From NCBI RefSeq assembly GCF_013426915.1, contig NZ_AP023183.1, forward strand, positions 682,001 to 746,000: a stretch of DNA of 64,000 nucleotides. Reading direction: 5' to 3'. A program made the translations under genes and the position numbers. The DNA is from Paraburkholderia sp. PGU19 (GTDB lineage: Bacteria > Pseudomonadota > Gammaproteobacteria > Burkholderiales > Burkholderiaceae). Within the stretch, counting starts at the first letter, position 1, and every line of letters begins with the position of its first letter. The notes beneath the pieces were generated by a model. It did not search any database. It saw only the letters and a program-made list of their open reading frames with translations, and was not told the origin of the DNA. Positions 50,358-59,084 of the stretch are shown here, piece by piece.

Positions 50358-50998
50358 ACGACCTCCGCAGCCAACGTAGCCAGCACAGCCTTCCAGCGCT
50401 CCGGTACGGCCCTCTGAACCTCGAAGCGGCCCTTCGCGCACAACCGCAGCGCAACGGACGGCACCTGATGGCAGTGACCCAGCACCAGCGCCAGCTTCAC
50501 ATCGTGCTGATCGTCGCGATCATCGGTCGATGAGAAGTACGCCCTGCCGCGACCATGCGAATGACAGTCAACCACCAGCCATTCGCCATCGCCCAGTTGC
50601 GGACGCTCATAATGAAGGTGCGCCGGACTGTGCGACAACGAAGGAAGCGGCACCAGCCGGAACGCGCCTGTTGACGCATTCCAGGTGATCCACGCCCCGA
50701 CCTCGTTGGGCAACGCTGCGCGAGCCATACGTGCAAAACCGGCCACGAGATCGGCCGGCACTGCCCCACAGCGCACTTCGGTGGCGTCGGCCGCATCGCC
50801 ATACGGCACCGGCGTGCGCCAGCCGAACGAGCCCAGACGCCGCACCAGCCGTATCCACGGACGGTCGATTTCGAGAAACACGCCATTGGACGCAATCAGC
50901 AGCCTCTCGCCCGGTGCGGACATCGGGATAACCGGCTCACGCGTCGGCACCATGACGGACGGGAACGAGGCCTGCAACACCTGATCGACTGGATTCAT
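50354..50998 (-). CDS. PRTRC system protein A (JAMM/MPN-like)
   Basis: A 214-aa protein starting MNPVDQVLQASFPSVMVPTR. The segment VVDCHSHGRGRAYFSSTDD fits the JAMM metal site H-x-H-x7-S-x2-D (H.H...S..D). JAMM peptidases cut isopeptide bonds or process ubiquitin-like precursors and use zinc. Together with E1-, E2- and ubiquitin-like partners it completes a deconjugation arm. It overlaps the downstream ThiF gene and the upstream B gene (four bases each). Confidence 0.85.
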   Translation of the reverse strand: MNPVDQVLQASFPSVMVPTREPVIPMSAPGERLLIASNGVFLEIDRPWIRLVRRLGSFGWRTPVPYGDAADATEVRCGAVPADLVAGFARMARAALPNEVGAWITWNASTGAFRLVPLPSLSHSPAHLHYERPQLGDGEWLVVDCHSHGRGRAYFSSTDDRDDQHDVKLALVLGHCHQVPSVALRLCAKGRFEVQRAVPERWKAVLATLAAEVV

Positions 50999-51723
50999 TC
51001 CTGACCTCCAATCTTTCCGGCGACGAGCTTGCCCGCTGTGGCGCCCTTCATTGACACCAGCACATCGAGCGGAAAGGCCTTGAAGCTCCCATCCAGCATG
51101 TCTTTCCAGAACGCGTAGAAGCCGTTCTTGTACTCGACCCGCTTGCCGCCGTGATTCGGGTGCGTGAACGCGGAGGCGAAGAAAGCTTCCTCCCATCCGG
51201 CGATCGCCGACACCTCAATGCGTCGCGGAACATTGGCCGAGCCGATGCAGATCTTGCCCCGGTCCCACGTGTTGAAATACGGAGGCTCAAAGAGCGGCGT
51301 CGACGGTTCGGGTCTGCCGTCGCCTTTCAGCGCGAAGACCCGAAAACCGCTCGTGCTGGCCTGAAACACCAGACCCGGATGAGGCACAACCGCGCTGCGC
51401 TCGCCAAACTCTTCGCACTTGAAAAACACGCGTCGCAGAGCCGGCGGACACCACCACGTCACCGCAGCCGACGTCACGCCAAGCACTGTGGCCAGGAGGA
51501 AATCAGCTTTGGGTGCGGCATTGCGATCCAACTGCACTAGCGCATCGATGAGCGCCTTGCGATCCAGCGGCCGGCCTGCACCGATGATCGGACGTCCCGT
51601 CTTGCGCTCCGCAGAGACAGGGTGCGCCGTCGCATAGTGCGAGCCATTTGGACCCGTATAGAGCAAGAGGGCCGATGACAGCGTCACGTCGTGACCCGTC
51701 TGGCCAATTGAAACATCATTCAT
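50995..51723 (-). CDS. PRTRC system protein B (E2-like)
   Basis: A 242-aa protein starting MNDVSIGQTGHDVTLSSALL, with GRPIIGAGRPLDRKALIDAL, FEPPYFNTWDRGKICIGSAN and FTHPNHGG. The W..G.IC.G segment contains a Cys in the position expected for the Prok-E2_D group of E2-like proteins. It might carry the activated ubiquitin-like protein before transfer. Function in PRTRC is unproven. Overlaps gene A by four bases; 11 bases after F. Confidence 0.85.
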   Translation of the reverse strand: MNDVSIGQTGHDVTLSSALLLYTGPNGSHYATAHPVSAERKTGRPIIGAGRPLDRKALIDALVQLDRNAAPKADFLLATVLGVTSAAVTWWCPPALRRVFFKCEEFGERSAVVPHPGLVFQASTSGFRVFALKGDGRPEPSTPLFEPPYFNTWDRGKICIGSANVPRRIEVSAIAGWEEAFFASAFTHPNHGGKRVEYKNGFYAFWKDMLDGSFKAFPLDVLVSMKGATAGKLVAGKIGGQE

Positions 51724-51734
51724 GGGAGAAACTC

Positions 51735-52880
51735 CTAGTTAGGGTCCACCACCAGCGCCATCAGGCGATCGAGGTGATGGAGCATGCGAAGACCGAGGCT
51801 CCATTGCGCGTACTGCTCGCGGATGCCCCGTCGTGTGTCGGAAAAGGAAATGAAACGGCTGTACTCGGACGATTCACCCGCCGAGAACGCGTTGTTCATG
51901 TGGTCGTCTAGCAGTTCGCCGGTCCGCTCGTTGTGAGCGAGTACGAACGTGCAACCCGAATAGATGGGCTGCGCGTCATAGCCGTCAGCCAGGCAGTCGG
52001 ACTTGCCAGCCTTGCGTAACAGCTGCTTCAAGACGAGCAGTTGGTCACAGACCCTCGCGACCATGCCCGGTGAAGCCGTCCGCAACAGCCGCAGTTCGTT
52101 ATCTGAAAGGACCGAGGAGCGAACGCGTCGCCCCTTGATCTTGTCCGGAACGCGGATTTCGTCGGGACAAAGCAGCGGCCGCAGCTCGGACGGAAGATAA
52201 CGATCAATTACATCCCCATCTTCGCCATAGAACTCCTTCAGCCACTCGCGCACGCCTTCGTCAGTCGCGCTCTCGTCCCCCTCCCAGTGCAAGCAGGACG
52301 CTTCGCACAGGAACCAGCCGGGGGTACGGATCAGGACTGTCTTACCGGAGACGCGATCAACGATATTGAAAATCGTGTGCAGCAAAAGCGGATGGGCACG
52401 GCGCAGCGGTTCTGCAAAGCCTCCCACCTCGTGCACCCACTCGTCCATGCACTTCACGCCCAGATGCAACGGCGTGCGGGGCTTGAAATCATCGTTGTCG
52501 TACTGATGGTGGATGGCATCCATCACCGCATTCGTGTCGCAAAGCTCAAGTCGAAACGACAGAAAGCGAAGCGGCGCAGGCAATTGCCGGCGCACCCATG
52601 CAAAGAATGCCTGCCGGAATGCGTCGACCGGACTGACCGGCGCATCCACGTCGGCCGCGAGAAGCGGACCATGCCGGAACTGCTCGAGCACGATCGCATC
52701 AAGCGATGCATCGTTGCGCCATTTGACCGACGCACGCGCGGGCACTTCCTCAGAAACATCTGGCAGCGTCAGAACACAATCGGCAGGTCGATGCTGGGCA
52801 ACGGCAGCGACTGGCGGTTGCCAGGACGCACCGACGCCTGCATCGACCGCTCTATCAGTGAATGAAGGATCGAACAGCAT
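51735..52880 (-). CDS. PRTRC system protein F
   Basis: A 381-aa protein starting MLFDPSFTDRAVDAGVGASW. Conserved-looking parts are ALRFLSFRLELCDTNAV-like PLRFLSFRLELCDT, IHHQYDNDDFKPRTPLHLGV, KCMDEWVHEVGG and CEASCLHWEGDE, all typical of PRTRC-F. The family has been suggested to be E2-related or a scaffold; no activity is known. A terminator-like hairpin (52902-52926) lies between C and F, so readthrough or its own promoter must express F. Confidence 0.82.
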   Translation of the reverse strand: MLFDPSFTDRAVDAGVGASWQPPVAAVAQHRPADCVLTLPDVSEEVPARASVKWRNDASLDAIVLEQFRHGPLLAADVDAPVSPVDAFRQAFFAWVRRQLPAPLRFLSFRLELCDTNAVMDAIHHQYDNDDFKPRTPLHLGVKCMDEWVHEVGGFAEPLRRAHPLLLHTIFNIVDRVSGKTVLIRTPGWFLCEASCLHWEGDESATDEGVREWLKEFYGEDGDVIDRYLPSELRPLLCPDEIRVPDKIKGRRVRSSVLSDNELRLLRTASPGMVARVCDQLLVLKQLLRKAGKSDCLADGYDAQPIYSGCTFVLAHNERTGELLDDHMNNAFSAGESSEYSRFISFSDTRRGIREQYAQWSLGLRMLHHLDRLMALVVDPN

Positions 52881-52901
52881 TGGCGAACCTCGTCGTCATA
52901 T

Positions 52902-52926
52902 AAAAAAACCGCCGTCTCCGGCGGTT
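52902..52926 (-). terminator. terminator-like hairpin between PRTRC C and F
   Basis: Leftward AACCGCCG-GAGA-CGGCGGTT continuing into seven T, 22 bases before ATG 52880. It lies within what should be one operon. Confidence 0.7.
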
Positions 52927-52976
52927 CCTGATTGAACCCGTTGGCCGGGTCGGCAAGCGCCTTGAGAAGCGTCTGC

Positions 52977-53195
52977 TTACGCATACGAACCCTTGGCGCC
53001 CGCCGCGCGGACAAACTTGTAGGTCGCGACATCTCCCGAGATCTCAGGGCCATCGACGGACGCGGTTGTCAACTCGGGGTACTGCGCCGAGTAGAGATCG
53101 CGAACGTCTTCGGGCGAGAACGCCGGGCCGGGATCGGCAAATGCAACGCCGTTGTAAGAGAACTGGCGAACGAGAGCGGTGATCGAAATGGACAT
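52977..53195 (-). CDS. PRTRC system protein C (ubiquitin-like beta-grasp protein)
   Basis: A 72-aa protein starting MSISITALVRQFSYNGVAFA, with FSPEDVRDLYSAQYPELTTA then VATYKFVRAAGAKGSYA. It matches the Prok_Ub group. Relatives I recall end at or close to a G-x-K-G tail; here GAKG is followed by SYA. If conjugation uses the final Gly, the extra SYA would need removal, plausibly by the JAMM protein A. The start has AAGGAGG seven bases upstream. It precedes F with a terminator-like hairpin between. Confidence 0.85.
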   Translation of the reverse strand: MSISITALVRQFSYNGVAFADPGPAFSPEDVRDLYSAQYPELTTASVDGPEISGDVATYKFVRAAGAKGSYA

Positions 53196-53207
53196 GACCG
53201 TGCCTCC

Positions 53208-53684
53208 TTAAAAAAGCGAAGCGAGGTCGGTGCCGCTCGAAACAGGCTCATCAGCCGCCGGAGCGTCCGCTTTGCCTTCGTTCCCGGCGACCGGTGCATC
53301 CGACTCCGTCGATTCACTGTCGTCATCATCAACGTCCCCATCTGGGGTGGCTTTGGCAGAGGCTGGTGTACTTCTGCCAGCGTTGCCCGAAAGAGCTTTG
53401 GTCGCTTTCGTGACCTGCGCTTTCTGGGCCTCATCGAGGATCGCCGTCGTCGCAGCCACCTGTTCGGCCAGCGACGCATGAGCGCCGGTGTACGTCGCCA
53501 GATGCTCGGCAAAGCCGGCATCCAGTTCCGCCGCCGTCGCGGTCATGACGAGCGGCTGACGCAACGCCGTGTCTTTCGCCTCGCCTTCCGGCAAAACAAC
53601 CACGACCATCGCATCACCCTTCATCTTCAGCGCCAGCTTCAGGCCACCACACGACTTCAACAGCGGTTCAAGTTCAACGAACAT
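53208..53684 (-). CDS. PRTRC system protein E
   Basis: A 158-aa protein starting MFVELEPLLKSCGGLKLALK, with MVVVVLPEGEAKDTALRQPL, LVMTATAAELDAGFAEHLAT. The C-terminal third is Ala/Asp/Ser-rich and acidic. N-terminal 80 residues match PRTRC-E. Role unknown. ATG 53684 has GGAG nine bases upstream, directly after a terminator-like hairpin. C follows 12 bases downstream. Confidence 0.85.
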   Translation of the reverse strand: MFVELEPLLKSCGGLKLALKMKGDAMVVVVLPEGEAKDTALRQPLVMTATAAELDAGFAEHLATYTGAHASLAEQVAATTAILDEAQKAQVTKATKALSGNAGRSTPASAKATPDGDVDDDDSESTESDAPVAGNEGKADAPAADEPVSSGTDLASLF

Positions 53685-53785
53685 AAAGACTCCACAGATA
53701 AAAAAGGACCGCCCGTGGGCAGTCCATAAGAGAAATGAAGCGGGCACTGTCTGTCCGCTCGGTCGATGCGCCAGAGGCGCGTTAA
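53685..53785 (-). promoter_or_regulatory. leader of PRTRC E: H1 module and terminator-like hairpin
   Basis: Leftward: H1 module GCGCC-TCT-GGCGC with ATCGACC (53763-53780), overlapping the end of parB, then GAGCGG..CCCGCTT, then GGACTGCCC-ACGG-GCGGTCC (53706-53725) with TTTTTT before the GGAG site. Same core TGCCCACGGGCGG as at 17543-17560. Confidence 0.58.
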
Positions 53786-55452
53786 AACTTGAGAACCTTC
53801 GGAATCTTGCCGGTGTAGTCGAAGCCCTTGACGTTGAGCAGCGCATCGATGACTTCCGCCTTCGATTTGCTGAACACCTTCTTGAACTCGTCCCCGAGCG
53901 CGGCACGGATGCCAAGCTCGTCGGCCACCACCATCATTTCCGACTTCGTGATCAACTCCAGAAACTCCTTGCAGAGCTTCCAGTGCTGGTTAAGGTCGAG
54001 TCGATGATGACGGCACAGACTGGTCAGATGGTGAACGTCCAGACCCTGGATCGCCGCAACCGTGACGCCGGTGACTGCAAGCGCAAGCTTCGCCTCATCA
54101 GCGGCGGCCACAGAGGTCGCAGCCTTCGCCACGTCCGACACCGCGATCTTTTCATCGGTCAGCTTTTCCCAGATGCCCTTCAACGTCGAGTCGTCGACGC
54201 AGCGGGCCTGTCCGGCGAGAGCGATCGAGACAAGGTATCGCTGGGCCAGCCCAGCATTCTGGCCAACCTCACGACGCAGGGCTTTACGCCACAGCGCCAC
54301 GCGATACGTCTTGATGCGGTCCGATTCGGCAACGACTGTCGCCGGCGGATTGCTCGTCGTCGACTGGGCGGTGCCGGAGGCCTTCGCGGCAGGCTTCGCT
54401 GAACCAGTTCCGCTGCCCTTCGCTTCAGGCTTCGGCTCGGCAGCAGCTTTTTCAGCCTGCAGGCGCTTCGCAACCATCTTCATGTTGCAGACGGTATCGA
54501 AGCACTGGCCCTTGTAGACCTTCCCGATCGAGTCAGGCAGGCCGCTCACCGCAGCGCCGTAGTTCTGGCACGCGTGGCAGGCTCTCGCCTGCTCTTCGCC
54601 GACTCCCTTTGCTCCCTCCACAGCAAGCTGTATCCGGGTGTGGTTGTCGCCCGCGCGCACGATGCGCACGACGGGGAAATCATCGCGAAGATTAGCGGCG
54701 ACCGCCTCAAGCTGTTTCTCCGTTTTCTCGTTGAAACAGGTACGGTTCGTACAGTTGCCCGTGGCGATGGATTCGCCAAACATCTCGCCCTGCGTGGACG
54801 AGTTGTGAGGACAGTTCGCGCAGTCGGTCTTCTCGAAGATTGCGGCGGACAACGAACAGGCAACCTGTTCGATCGTCTTCTTCAATTCGGGGACCGGCTT
54901 GCCTTCCTTGATGATGACGGGCAGCAGCTTGTCCTGCGTCTCCTTTGGAAGCGCGGCCAGCAGCTCCGCGTGACCCAGAAGGATCTGGCGGGTGTTGAGC
55001 GCTTCGAGAACGGAAGCGCTGCAGTTCATCAGTGCGAGGCGCTTGTCGAGCGTGGCGCGCGACCATCCGAAGATGCGCGCGACTTCGTCGCGATCGCCCT
55101 TGCACAGGCCAACCTGCTCGGCTGCGGCTATGGCTTCCTCAGCAGGCGACATATCCGCGCGCTGGATGTTTTCGATGATCGCAAGCTGTTTGGCTTCGAC
55201 TTCATCGATCTCCTTGACGACGACGGGTATCTGGTAATCCTCGCCATGCGCCGTCATGGCCGCTCTGTATCTGCGACCACCAGCGACGAGAGCGAATCCG
55301 CCATCGGCGAGCGTGCGAACGATGACAGGCTGGATGACGCCCTTTTCGCGGACCGAAGCCGTCAGCTCTTCCATTTCCGCCGCGTCGAAGTACGTGCGGG
55401 GATTGGCAGCGATGGTGATCTGTTTGAGGGCAAGAGTAGGTTGCTGTTGCAT
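53782..55452 (-). CDS. PRTRC system ParB-family protein
   Basis: A 556-aa ParB-like protein. N-terminus MQQQPTLALKQITIAANPRT; ParB/Srx-type motifs VRTLADGGFALVAGGRRYRA and the box LAIIENIQRADMSPAEEAIA, followed by a helix-turn-helix region (ARIFGWSRATLDKRLALMNC). Long C-terminal part with C..C Cys pairs (FEKTDCANCPHNSSTQGE, CTNRTCFNEK, CHACQNYG), probably zinc-binding. Named PRTRC-ParB. It may bind DNA or act with the ubiquitin-like system; no ParA neighbour is visible. Own leader r. Confidence 0.88.
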   Translation of the reverse strand: MQQQPTLALKQITIAANPRTYFDAAEMEELTASVREKGVIQPVIVRTLADGGFALVAGGRRYRAAMTAHGEDYQIPVVVKEIDEVEAKQLAIIENIQRADMSPAEEAIAAAEQVGLCKGDRDEVARIFGWSRATLDKRLALMNCSASVLEALNTRQILLGHAELLAALPKETQDKLLPVIIKEGKPVPELKKTIEQVACSLSAAIFEKTDCANCPHNSSTQGEMFGESIATGNCTNRTCFNEKTEKQLEAVAANLRDDFPVVRIVRAGDNHTRIQLAVEGAKGVGEEQARACHACQNYGAAVSGLPDSIGKVYKGQCFDTVCNMKMVAKRLQAEKAAAEPKPEAKGSGTGSAKPAAKASGTAQSTTSNPPATVVAESDRIKTYRVALWRKALRREVGQNAGLAQRYLVSIALAGQARCVDDSTLKGIWEKLTDEKIAVSDVAKAATSVAAADEAKLALAVTGVTVAAIQGLDVHHLTSLCRHHRLDLNQHWKLCKEFLELITKSEMMVVADELGIRAALGDEFKKVFSKSKAEVIDALLNVKGFDYTGKIPKVLKF

Positions 55453-55560
55453 TGCGGGTCTCCGGGGAGGGAACCCAGCCCCGACGGGAGTGAGTTCCCG
55501 AAGGGTTGAACAACAATAGACCGGCCTAAGCCGGCGAGTCGATGCGTCAGGGACGCGGGT
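55453..55560 (-). promoter_or_regulatory. ParB leader: H1 module and switch-like element r
   Basis: H1 module GCGTC-CCT-GACGC with ATCGACT (55541-55556), GCCGGC..GCCGG hairpin, then element r (55469-55507) CCC-TTC-GGGAAC..CCC-GTC-GGGG..GGTTCCC. GGGT..CC can pair with GG..ACCC over the GGAG site of ATG 55452. TATCTTTGC upstream is a possible -10. Confidence 0.58.
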
Positions 55561-55639
55561 GATAATGCAAAGATACCGCCGCGCGCTGCGCTAACGACGT
55601 GCAAAGCTCGCGTAAACGCCGTGCCTTTCGCGTAAACAA

Positions 55640-55663
55640 GAAAACCCGGCACGAAGCCGGGTT
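55640..55663 (-). terminator. intrinsic terminator after the 55707-55952 gene
   Basis: Leftward AACCCGGC-TTCGT-GCCGGGTT then TTCTTG. Third copy of the CCCGGC/GCCGGG terminator. Confidence 0.7.
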
Positions 55664-55706
55664 TGGATAAAGAGCGGGCTCAGCGCCATGACGGCGCTGA
55701 CACCAC

Positions 55707-55952
55707 CTATTGAGGCAAAACTGCCTCTGGGACAGCCAGCGGACGCGACAGCAGCGTCGTCACCGCGCCCGACAACGTCCACTCGCCGAACTGCTGCTCG
55801 TGGCTCGCATGCACAAGCCGGTCAAGACATAGCACCTCGACACCGTCTGCTTCGACCGTGCCAAGGATGTTGGCCTGAAGCGCGCGGTTTGAACCCTCGC
55901 GCTTCACGGTCACGACACCTTCACCAACCAGCACGGACACCTTTGCTTTCAT
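55707..55952 (-). CDS. small hypothetical protein, 81 aa
   Basis: Starts MKAKVSVLVGEGVVTVKREG. Beta-rich, with ANILGTVEADGVEVLCLDRL and SGAVTTLLSRPLAVPEAVL. Overlaps the upstream methyltransferase-helicase gene by four bases (ATGA), suggesting co-expression and perhaps a partner role. No family known. A terminator follows 44 bases on. Confidence 0.55.
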   Translation of the reverse strand: MKAKVSVLVGEGVVTVKREGSNRALQANILGTVEADGVEVLCLDRLVHASHEQQFGEWTLSGAVTTLLSRPLAVPEAVLPQ

Positions 55953-58900
55953 GCCGCCTCCTTCAACAGTTTGCGCATGTCGCCGCTCTCACGATCGGCA
56001 ATCAATGCAAGGTCATGTACGAAACGGTCCAGCAGAGAATCCATGTGCAGGAACGTTTCGTCTTCGAGCTCGGGCGTCGCCCAGTCCAGTCCCGCCTGCG
56101 TCGCGTCGCGTTTGTGCGCGACCATCTGGTCCTGATACTCGTCGATGCTGCCCGGCAGATGGAAATACACCACCTTCAACTTTCCCTTCCGGTTCCAGCG
56201 CAGCGCGCGCCGCATCGCCTGATACTCGATGCGCCACGTCCACGACCGGTCGTAAAAGAGGATGTAGTCGGCGTTCGGCAGGTTGTAGCCCGCGCGCCCC
56301 GATGCCTTCGTTGCCAGAAGCCCCGTGGCCAGTCCCGTCAGAAACCGCTTGTCCTTGTCTGACACGCGGCGCTTGATCGGAATCTCGCCGTGGAACGGCA
56401 CCGACTGCACACCGTGCGACGCCAGCTCGCGTGCGAGCAGATCCAGCACGCCCGGGTTTTCCGCGAACACGATCGCCTGCTTGCCTTCCGCGGCGATCTC
56501 GCGCGTGCGAGAAATAACTGCACGCTGCTTGCTCGTCAGGCCACCGATGCGCTCGACACCTTCCATCCCGTACTGCGGAAAGTTGGCGGCGAAATGCACT
56601 GCACGAATACGTGCGAGGATCGTGACGAGATTGCATGCTTTTCTGTCGTCGCGCGATGAGCGATACCAGTCAGCGAATTCGTCGGCCGCGCGCAGGTAAG
56701 CGGCAAGATGCCCACTGTCCCAGCCCACGGTCTCCACCTCGAATTCAGGCGGATCGATCCTGATGTACTTCGCGACTTCCGGTTCAGCTACCAGCCGCCG
56801 TTTGATATGCGGCGCCAGCATCGCCCGGTAACCATGCAGATTGCCGATCTTGGGCACTTCACGTTTCGCCCCTTCCTGCAGGCTTTCCGCGAACTGCCAC
56901 GTGACCCATTCGAGCACAACAAAGTCATCCCGGAACCGGTCAACGCCGCGCATCGCATACTCGACGGTGTTAATCCAGTTCTGCTCCAGATAGCCGAGGC
57001 GATACCCGTAAGGCTGGGCCGCAGTCCCGTCACCCCCTGAAAACGCGATCAGCCCGAAAGCGTCACGCGGATAGTTGGGGATTGGGGAACCGGTGAGCAC
57101 ATAACGACGCCGAGCAGACAGTTGCCACAGCGCGCGGCTCTGATCGCTTGTCGGATTGGCAAGCCGCTCGCCTTCATCGGCAACCAGCAGACCGATGCGT
57201 CGACGCAGACGATGCGCATATGTCACGCGCTTCGACGCGTCCTTGTCGACGGGCATACGAAGCCGCTCATACGAGATCAGGTTGATCCGCCGCAGGTCGC
57301 TCAGGTCAGCCGCGCAACCGATGACTTTTACGTCATCGGCGTCGACCGGCAGCTGTGCAATCTCATTCATCATCTCGTCGATCAGGCGGGACTCCACAAC
57401 AATGAGTCCATGCCTGACCTGCGAAGCGAGAATGAGCGCGATCGCGAGGCGCGACTTGCCGCAGCCCTGCTCCCACGCAATCACACAGCCTGACGGCTTC
57501 ATCAGCGTTTCGACCAGATCCTCAGTCTGAAACTCCCAGTCAAGCCATTGATCGATACCCAACGACTGGACCCTGGCCTTAAGCGCCGCGGCCTGCTGCG
57601 GAAACTTCACAGCGAGGCCTTCGTGCACCACCTCCCAACCCTCGGCGACGTTTTCGACCGCGAACCGCGCGTTCAACTCGTCGACCGACAAATGGTAGGT
57701 AACACCTTTGACGGCGTAGCTATATCGGCCATCGTCCTCGCGTGTGAAGCAGAGGTCCTCGCCCGCCATGACAAGCGGACTGGCCCAACGCGTCGCATCG
57801 ACCTTGTGAGTCTCGCGAGCCTTGCCGGTGACAACGTCCGAAGATCCCGCGCCTGTGGTCCACGCAACATGCCTGAGCGGCGTCGCCTGGCGCTGACTCC
57901 GTCTGGCACGACGCTCAAGATGCTCGAGAAAACCCGGCGCGAACCGTGGCTCGCCACCAACGCTACGGATACGATCGAGTAGCTTGTCCAGCGCCGCGCG
58001 CGGGTCATCCTGCATCAGATACGTTTCCAGATCGAGCAGACCCTGGCCGGCATAGCGGAAGCCTCGCGGCAACCGGTGGCCGTCGCGCGAATAGATGCGA
58101 TCAACGAAGACACGGTTGAGCACCATCGCCTCGTTGAACCCACACGCGAAGCCGAGACGGATGCGTCGGCCGTCATGCGAGATGACGACAGACTTGTCGC
58201 CCGTCACAGGCCGAGTGATGGCCGGCACGCTGTCATCGAGCTTCTGGAAGCGCAAGCGCGGTTCGCCAAAGCTTCGATCCTCGTAATGCAAACCGAGGTC
58301 GGGCCCCGGCAGCGCGAGGTTTTCGACTTTTGTTCGGACAAAGTCCGAAGGCCTTGAGCGGTAGCGGTCGAACACCACAACAGCGGTCCGTACGTTTGCT
58401 CCTTCCGACCTGAATGCATCGGGCGGCAACTCGAACAGACCCGCTGCGCGGCGTCGCGCCGAGTCACCCAACCCGCCGGTCATGACGGCTTCGGCCGTCG
58501 TGATCGGAAGCAAGGCAACAACGATGTTCGCCGCGTCCAGCGCCTGATGCACCGAATACTCATGACTCAGTGCGCTGGTGTTGGCCCCGTATCTGCCCCA
58601 CGTGGTGCAGGGAAAAGGCTTCAGATGCGGTGACTCCAGATGCACTGAAAACGGCGGATTGATGATCGCGATGTCGAAGTTCGTGGGCTGGATGTCCTCC
58701 ATGCCCGCGTGCCTGAATTCGCAGTCGAACCCTGCGTCCTCAAACACCTTCTGACATTGGGTGATTACTTCCGCATGGACGTCGACGCCATACACCGCAT
58801 ATCGCTCCGGCTCAGCGTACTGAAAAAGCCGACCAGAGCCGACCGAGTTATCGAGCAGACGGATGCGACGGTTGAGACGCCAGCCGCCGATGAAACTCCA

Positions 58901-59080
58901 CATGAAGGCGGCGATCGCGTCCGGCGTGAAAAACTGCCCGAGGTGCTGCCGTCGCGCCGCGGCCAGTTCGCCCTGGTGAGCGACCGGTGCAGCCTGTGAG
59001 CCAAGACTGATGAGCGAGCGCAACGGCTCGTACCAGTCGGGCTCGAAGGAAAACAGATCTCTCTGCATGATTGCATCCAT
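55949..59080 (-). CDS. N6-adenine methyltransferase / SNF2-like helicase fusion protein
   Basis: A 1043-aa fusion. N-terminal part: HLGQFFTPDAIAAFMWSFIG, SAM motif I LLDNSVGSGRLFQYAEPERY and catalytic IINPPFSVHLESPH (NPPF) of adenine-N6 MTases. C-terminal SF2 helicase: Walker A EQGCGKSRLAIALIL, DEGE box LLVADEGERLANPTS, TGSPIPNYPRD, later GLLATKASGRAGYNLPNADY and QAMRRALRWNRKGK. Methylase-helicase fusions such as phage P1 DarB protect incoming DNA from restriction; this one is about half the length of DarB. Start could also be ATG 59068. Confidence 0.8.
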   Translation of the reverse strand: MDAIMQRDLFSFEPDWYEPLRSLISLGSQAAPVAHQGELAAARRQHLGQFFTPDAIAAFMWSFIGGWRLNRRIRLLDNSVGSGRLFQYAEPERYAVYGVDVHAEVITQCQKVFEDAGFDCEFRHAGMEDIQPTNFDIAIINPPFSVHLESPHLKPFPCTTWGRYGANTSALSHEYSVHQALDAANIVVALLPITTAEAVMTGGLGDSARRRAAGLFELPPDAFRSEGANVRTAVVVFDRYRSRPSDFVRTKVENLALPGPDLGLHYEDRSFGEPRLRFQKLDDSVPAITRPVTGDKSVVISHDGRRIRLGFACGFNEAMVLNRVFVDRIYSRDGHRLPRGFRYAGQGLLDLETYLMQDDPRAALDKLLDRIRSVGGEPRFAPGFLEHLERRARRSQRQATPLRHVAWTTGAGSSDVVTGKARETHKVDATRWASPLVMAGEDLCFTREDDGRYSYAVKGVTYHLSVDELNARFAVENVAEGWEVVHEGLAVKFPQQAAALKARVQSLGIDQWLDWEFQTEDLVETLMKPSGCVIAWEQGCGKSRLAIALILASQVRHGLIVVESRLIDEMMNEIAQLPVDADDVKVIGCAADLSDLRRINLISYERLRMPVDKDASKRVTYAHRLRRRIGLLVADEGERLANPTSDQSRALWQLSARRRYVLTGSPIPNYPRDAFGLIAFSGGDGTAAQPYGYRLGYLEQNWINTVEYAMRGVDRFRDDFVVLEWVTWQFAESLQEGAKREVPKIGNLHGYRAMLAPHIKRRLVAEPEVAKYIRIDPPEFEVETVGWDSGHLAAYLRAADEFADWYRSSRDDRKACNLVTILARIRAVHFAANFPQYGMEGVERIGGLTSKQRAVISRTREIAAEGKQAIVFAENPGVLDLLARELASHGVQSVPFHGEIPIKRRVSDKDKRFLTGLATGLLATKASGRAGYNLPNADYILFYDRSWTWRIEYQAMRRALRWNRKGKLKVVYFHLPGSIDEYQDQMVAHKRDATQAGLDWATPELEDETFLHMDSLLDRFVHDLALIADRESGDMRKLLKEAA

Positions 59081-59084
59081 AAAT

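Noticed and set aside
52769..52984. Frame starting inside the end of PRTRC C (MRKQTLLKALADPANGFNQE)
   Set aside because: It spans the terminator-like hairpin and overlaps the PRTRC F start by over 100 bases; more likely a chance frame.
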